Below are positions 7,671 through 10,540 of a stretch of DNA of 10,540 nt, one piece after another. A program made the position numbers and the translations under genes. The notes under the pieces were generated by a model, which saw only the letters and a program-made list of their open reading frames with translations, was not told the DNA's origin and did not search any database. Within the stretch, counting starts at the first letter, position 1; every line of letters begins with the position of its first letter. This DNA comes from Deltaproteobacteria bacterium. Its GTDB lineage: Bacteria > Desulfobacterota > Desulfovibrionia > Desulfovibrionales > Desulfovibrionaceae. Where the stretch lies: contig JAITGZ010000068.1 in assembly GCA_031280335.1 (NCBI GenBank), positions 1 to 10,540 of the forward strand. Reading direction: 5' to 3'.

Positions 7671-10469
7671 ATGCCCCCTAAAAGCTCTGCCCCCGGCAAA
7701 ACCGTGGAGACCCTGACCCACGACGAGGCCAGGCGCTTCAACATTCCCACCACGGAACTTTCCAGCGTGGCCCGCAAGGAAGACCTCAGGCCGGTGGAAG
7801 TGAGCTATAAACGCCGCGATCCCGATCTTGACCCGCAGCTTATCTGGCGCGGCAAGTATGACGCCGACGGCATGGAAGACGGCGAAATGCTTGTCCGCGC
7901 CGCGCCCTTGTATATTCAGGAAAAGGTACATCCCAAAGTCCTCATTGACGACCTGAAGCGGGAATCCGAAGCGCGGGCCAAAAAGAACGCGCCGCCGGTC
8001 CCGCAACAGCTGAGCCTGTTTGCCGATTTCAACGGCATACCGGAAGGCGTGGACAAAACCGAGTTTTACCGGCACGAGCAAAACTGGAGCAACCGCCTGA
8101 TTCTGGGCGATTCTTTGCAGGTTATGGCCGGGCTGGCCGAGCGCGAGGGGCTGCGCGGCAAGGTGCAGTGCATCTACTTCGACCCGCCCTACGGCATCAA
8201 GTTCAATTCCAATTTCCAGTGGTCCACCACCAGCCGGGATGTCAAGGACAACAAGGCGGATCACATCACCCGTGAGCCGGAACAGGTCAAAGCCTTCCGC
8301 GATACCTGGAAAGACGGCATTCACAGCTATCTGAGCTATATCCGGGACAGGCTCATCGTGGCGCGGGATTTGCTGACCGAAAGCGGCAGCATTTTTGTGC
8401 AGATCGGGGATGAGAATGTGCATCGGGTGCGGGCGGTGATGGATGAGGTGTTTGGGGAGGAGAATTTTATTGCACAAATATCATTCCAGAAGACTGGAAG
8501 CCTTTCAGGAAACTACTTAGGAAATGTAGTTGATTATCTTGTCTGGTTTTCAAATGATAAAAGCAAAGTGAAGTATAGGGCCTTATTTACCTTTAGAGAA
8601 GCAGGATCGGCGTCACTTGACAGATATGATTATGTTGAAGGGAAAAGTGGTATTCTTCAAAAAATCACCGCGTCTGCTATCAGAGAGGAAAAAGAACTTC
8701 CTATTGGAGAGCGTTGTAGGCTTACGACTTTATTATCTGATGGAGCACCTTTAATAGTCAAACATTTTTTATTTCAGAATTTTGCCTATCCTCTTCGGCA
8801 CAATAAACACTGGAAAACAGACCCTGAAATTGGAGGACAACGCTTAGCAAAGGCAACGCGGGTTATAAAACAAGGGCAAACCATATGGTACAAAAGATAT
8901 GTCAACGATTTTTCTGTATTACCTTTGGACAATAGATGGGATAGCGTCCAAATTGGTCGAGAATTGACGTATGTGGTACAAACTGCGTCGGAAGTTATTT
9001 CCCGTTGCCTCCTTATGACCACCGACCCCGGCGATCTCGTCCTCGATCCCACCTGCGGCAGCGGCACAACGGCTTACGTTGCCGAGCAATGGGGACGGCG
9101 CTGGATCACCATCGACACCTCCCGCGTGGCCCTGGCCCTGGCCCGCGCCCGGCTCATGGGAGCGCGTTACCCGTACTATCTCCTGGCCGATTCTCCCGAA
9201 GGGCAGAAAAAGGAAGCGGAAATCACCAAGACCGAAGCCTCCTCCCGCCCTGCTTACGGCAAAATCTCCCACGGCTTCGTCTATGAGCGCGTGCCGCACA
9301 TCACGCTGAAATCCATCGCCAACAACGCGGAAATCGACGTGATCTGGGAGAAGTGGCAGGAAAAGCTGGAACCGCTGCGGGAAAAACTCCATGCCGCCCT
9401 GAGCGGAAATTGGGAAGAGTGGGAAATGCCGCGTGAAGCGGACGCCGCATGGCCCGAGGCCGCCCAAAAACTCCATGCCGAGTGGTGGAGCGCCCGCATT
9501 GCCCGCCAGCGGGAGATTGACGCCTCCATCGCGGCCAGGGCCGACACCGAATATCTTTACGACAAGCCTTACACGGACAACAGTAAAGTGCGCGTGGCCG
9601 GGCCGTTCACGGTGGAAAGCCTTTCGCCGCACCGTATGCTGACCGTGGATGAAAACGACGAAATCATCGATCCGCTGGAACAGACGGCCCGTGAAGGCGG
9701 CAAGGACTTCACGGCCATGATCCTGGAGGAACTGAAAAGCGCCGGAGTGCAGCAAGCCAGCAAGGAAGACAAGATCAACTTCGACAGTCTCTTGCCCTGG
9801 CCGGGGAGTTACATTTGCGGAGAGGGCAGGTATGCGGAAGGCGATAATGAACGCCGCGCCGCCATCTTCATCGGCCCGGAATTCGGCAGCGTGCAGAGGC
9901 AGGATTTGGTGGCCGCCGCGCGGGAAGCCTCGGACGCGGATTTTGACCTGCTCATCGCCTGCGCCTTCAACTTCGACGCCGCTTCCGCCGACCTGGCCAA
10001 CCTGGGACGTATTCGTATTCTCAAGGCGCGGATGAACGCCGACCTGCACATGTCCACGGAACTCAAAAACACCGGCAAGGGCAACCTGTTCATTATTTTC
10101 GGCGAACCGGACATTGAAATTGCGGAAGCCGGAAACAAGCAGATTCAGGTCAGCATCAAGGGCGTGGACGTTTTCGACCCGGCCAGGGGCGAAGTGCGCA
10201 GTGACGAGCCGGACAATATCGCCTGCTGGTTCATCGACACCGACTACAACGAGGAAAGCTTCTTTGTCCGCCACGCCTATTTCCTCGGCGCGGGCGATCC
10301 CTACACGTCACTGAAAACGACGCTAAAAGCGGAAATCGACCAGGAGGCCTGGGAAAGCCTGCGCAGCGATACCTCACGGCCTTTTGACAAGCCGAAGTCC
10401 GGCAGGATAGCGGTGAAGGTCATCAACCATCTTGGGGATGAGGTGATGAAGGTTTACCGCATTTCCTAA
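7671..10469 (+). CDS. beta-class DNA adenine methyltransferase, Type III-like Mod
   Basis: This 932-aa protein should methylate the exocyclic amino group of adenine from S-adenosylmethionine, protecting host sites. The motif order is that of beta-class enzymes: NRLILGDSL (141-149), catalytic motif IV DPPY (171-174), a variable target-recognition region, then the AdoMet-binding motif I DPTCGSGT (459-466). A further stretch of more than 400 residues follows motif I; I can describe it only as mixed alpha/beta with a segment VRVAGPFTVESLSPHR near 640 and FDLLIACAFNFDA near 758. Classical Type III Mod proteins are nearer 650 aa, so this belongs to a long subgroup. AAGGA at 7659-7663, seven bases before ATG, supports the start. 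The 164-bp repeat-rich gap before it suggests the methylase can be expressed apart from the restriction gene. The central 540 bases are strikingly AT-rich. The frame is intact throughout. Confidence 0.92.
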   Translation: MPPKSSAPGKTVETLTHDEARRFNIPTTELSSVARKEDLRPVEVSYKRRDPDLDPQLIWRGKYDADGMEDGEMLVRAAPLYIQEKVHPKVLIDDLKRESEARAKKNAPPVPQQLSLFADFNGIPEGVDKTEFYRHEQNWSNRLILGDSLQVMAGLAEREGLRGKVQCIYFDPPYGIKFNSNFQWSTTSRDVKDNKADHITREPEQVKAFRDTWKDGIHSYLSYIRDRLIVARDLLTESGSIFVQIGDENVHRVRAVMDEVFGEENFIAQISFQKTGSLSGNYLGNVVDYLVWFSNDKSKVKYRALFTFREAGSASLDRYDYVEGKSGILQKITASAIREEKELPIGERCRLTTLLSDGAPLIVKHFLFQNFAYPLRHNKHWKTDPEIGGQRLAKATRVIKQGQTIWYKRYVNDFSVLPLDNRWDSVQIGRELTYVVQTASEVISRCLLMTTDPGDLVLDPTCGSGTTAYVAEQWGRRWITIDTSRVALALARARLMGARYPYYLLADSPEGQKKEAEITKTEASSRPAYGKISHGFVYERVPHITLKSIANNAEIDVIWEKWQEKLEPLREKLHAALSGNWEEWEMPREADAAWPEAAQKLHAEWWSARIARQREIDASIAARADTEYLYDKPYTDNSKVRVAGPFTVESLSPHRMLTVDENDEIIDPLEQTAREGGKDFTAMILEELKSAGVQQASKEDKINFDSLLPWPGSYICGEGRYAEGDNERRAAIFIGPEFGSVQRQDLVAAAREASDADFDLLIACAFNFDAASADLANLGRIRILKARMNADLHMSTELKNTGKGNLFIIFGEPDIEIAEAGNKQIQVSIKGVDVFDPARGEVRSDEPDNIACWFIDTDYNEESFFVRHAYFLGAGDPYTSLKTTLKAEIDQEAWESLRSDTSRPFDKPKSGRIAVKVINHLGDEVMKVYRIS
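8461..9000 (+). other. AT-rich mosaic segment = probable target-recognition domain of Mod
   Basis: By hand count these 540 bases are about 38% G+C (206/540), against 75% in 9121-9180, 63% in 9061-9120 and 65% in 7681-7740. Both edges are sharp. The segment encodes about residues 264-443, between motif IV (DPPY, 171-174) and motif I (459-466), where beta-class methylases carry the target-recognition domain. Just before the left edge, about 8400-8460, codons shift to GTG, GGG and GAG, unlike the C-ending style of the rest. This suggests the recombined block starts there. The reading frame is uninterrupted. Confidence 0.75.
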
Positions 10470-10540
10470 CTTATTTATCAGTATTTTGCGGAATATGATA
10501 AAGAATAACGGCGATGATGATAAATAGATTTGTTATTATG
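10470..10540. other. AT-rich tail after the methylase with a short inverted repeat
   Basis: TATTTATC (10472-10479) is complementary to GATAAATA (10519-10526) across a 39-base spacer. There is no compact GC stem with T-run, so I see no convincing terminator. An ATG occupies the last three bases (10538-10540), but no ribosome-binding site precedes it clearly and no gene can be called. Confidence 0.25.

Noticed and set aside
8461..9000. Insertion sequence or foreign gene inserted into the methylase
   Set aside because: The reading frame continues without interruption, there are no terminal repeats or transposase, and the block sits where the specificity domain is expected.
8919..10274. 451-codon minus-strand frame opposite the methylase
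   Set aside because: It is antisense to the conserved motif I and the C-terminal part of Mod. The composition is typical of a shadow frame (rich in G, A, R, V, F).
7671..10469. Phase-variable simple repeats in mod
   Set aside because: Many Type III mod genes switch by tetranucleotide or homopolymer tracts. I see no tract of that kind in this gene or at its start.
2751..10469. DISARM or BREX system
   Set aside because: The helicase carries its own PD-(D/E)XK nuclease. No DUF1998, phospholipase-D, PglZ or BrxC-like protein is present, so the locus fits a Type III-like restriction system better.

Overview
The window looks like a chromosomal segment of a Gram-negative, G+C-rich bacterium. The presence of lpxB, the style of the rfbD/lpxB proteins and the GC-rich hairpins suggest a member of the Desulfovibrionaceae; this is inference from general resemblance, not from a search. 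It has two parts separated by a tRNA gene.

Housekeeping part (1-2360). Two adjacent GC-rich hairpins probably end an upstream transcript. Then come two closely spaced cell-envelope genes: an rfbD-like dTDP-4-dehydrorhamnose reductase (113-985) and lpxB, lipid-A-disaccharide synthase (1008-2204). Both feed lipopolysaccharide synthesis. A tRNA-Ala(GGC) with encoded CCA (2285-2360) follows, with a plausible promoter before it and a long hairpin just after it.

Accessory part (2361-10540). A 390-bp stretch after the tRNA holds the hairpin, an apparent start-less gene remnant and a tiny ORF whose stop overlaps the next start. It leads into a three-gene restriction-modification-like locus, all on the + strand: (i) a 1034-aa Type III Res-like protein (SF2 helicase plus C-terminal PD-(D/E)XK nuclease, 2751-5855); (ii) a 552-aa protein with an N-terminal AlbA_2/Schlafen-type domain and a C-terminal GHKL-ATPase/winged-helix region (5848-7506), overlapping the Res gene by 8 bp; (iii) after 164 bp of AT-rich, repeat-filled DNA, a 932-aa beta-class adenine methyltransferase (7671-10469). 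The methylase presumably marks the host sites and the helicase-nuclease cuts unmodified DNA. The middle protein could be a regulator or an additional effector.

The points most worth a second look are: the sharply AT-rich insert inside the methylase that coincides with the expected target-recognition domain (about 38% G+C by hand count over 8461-9000); the 11-bp tandem repeats and diverged 77-bp duplication in front of the methylase; the Schlafen-like carboxylate pattern of the middle gene; and the tRNA as likely left border of a transferred defence segment. No integrase, transposase, insertion sequence or CRISPR array is visible in the window.
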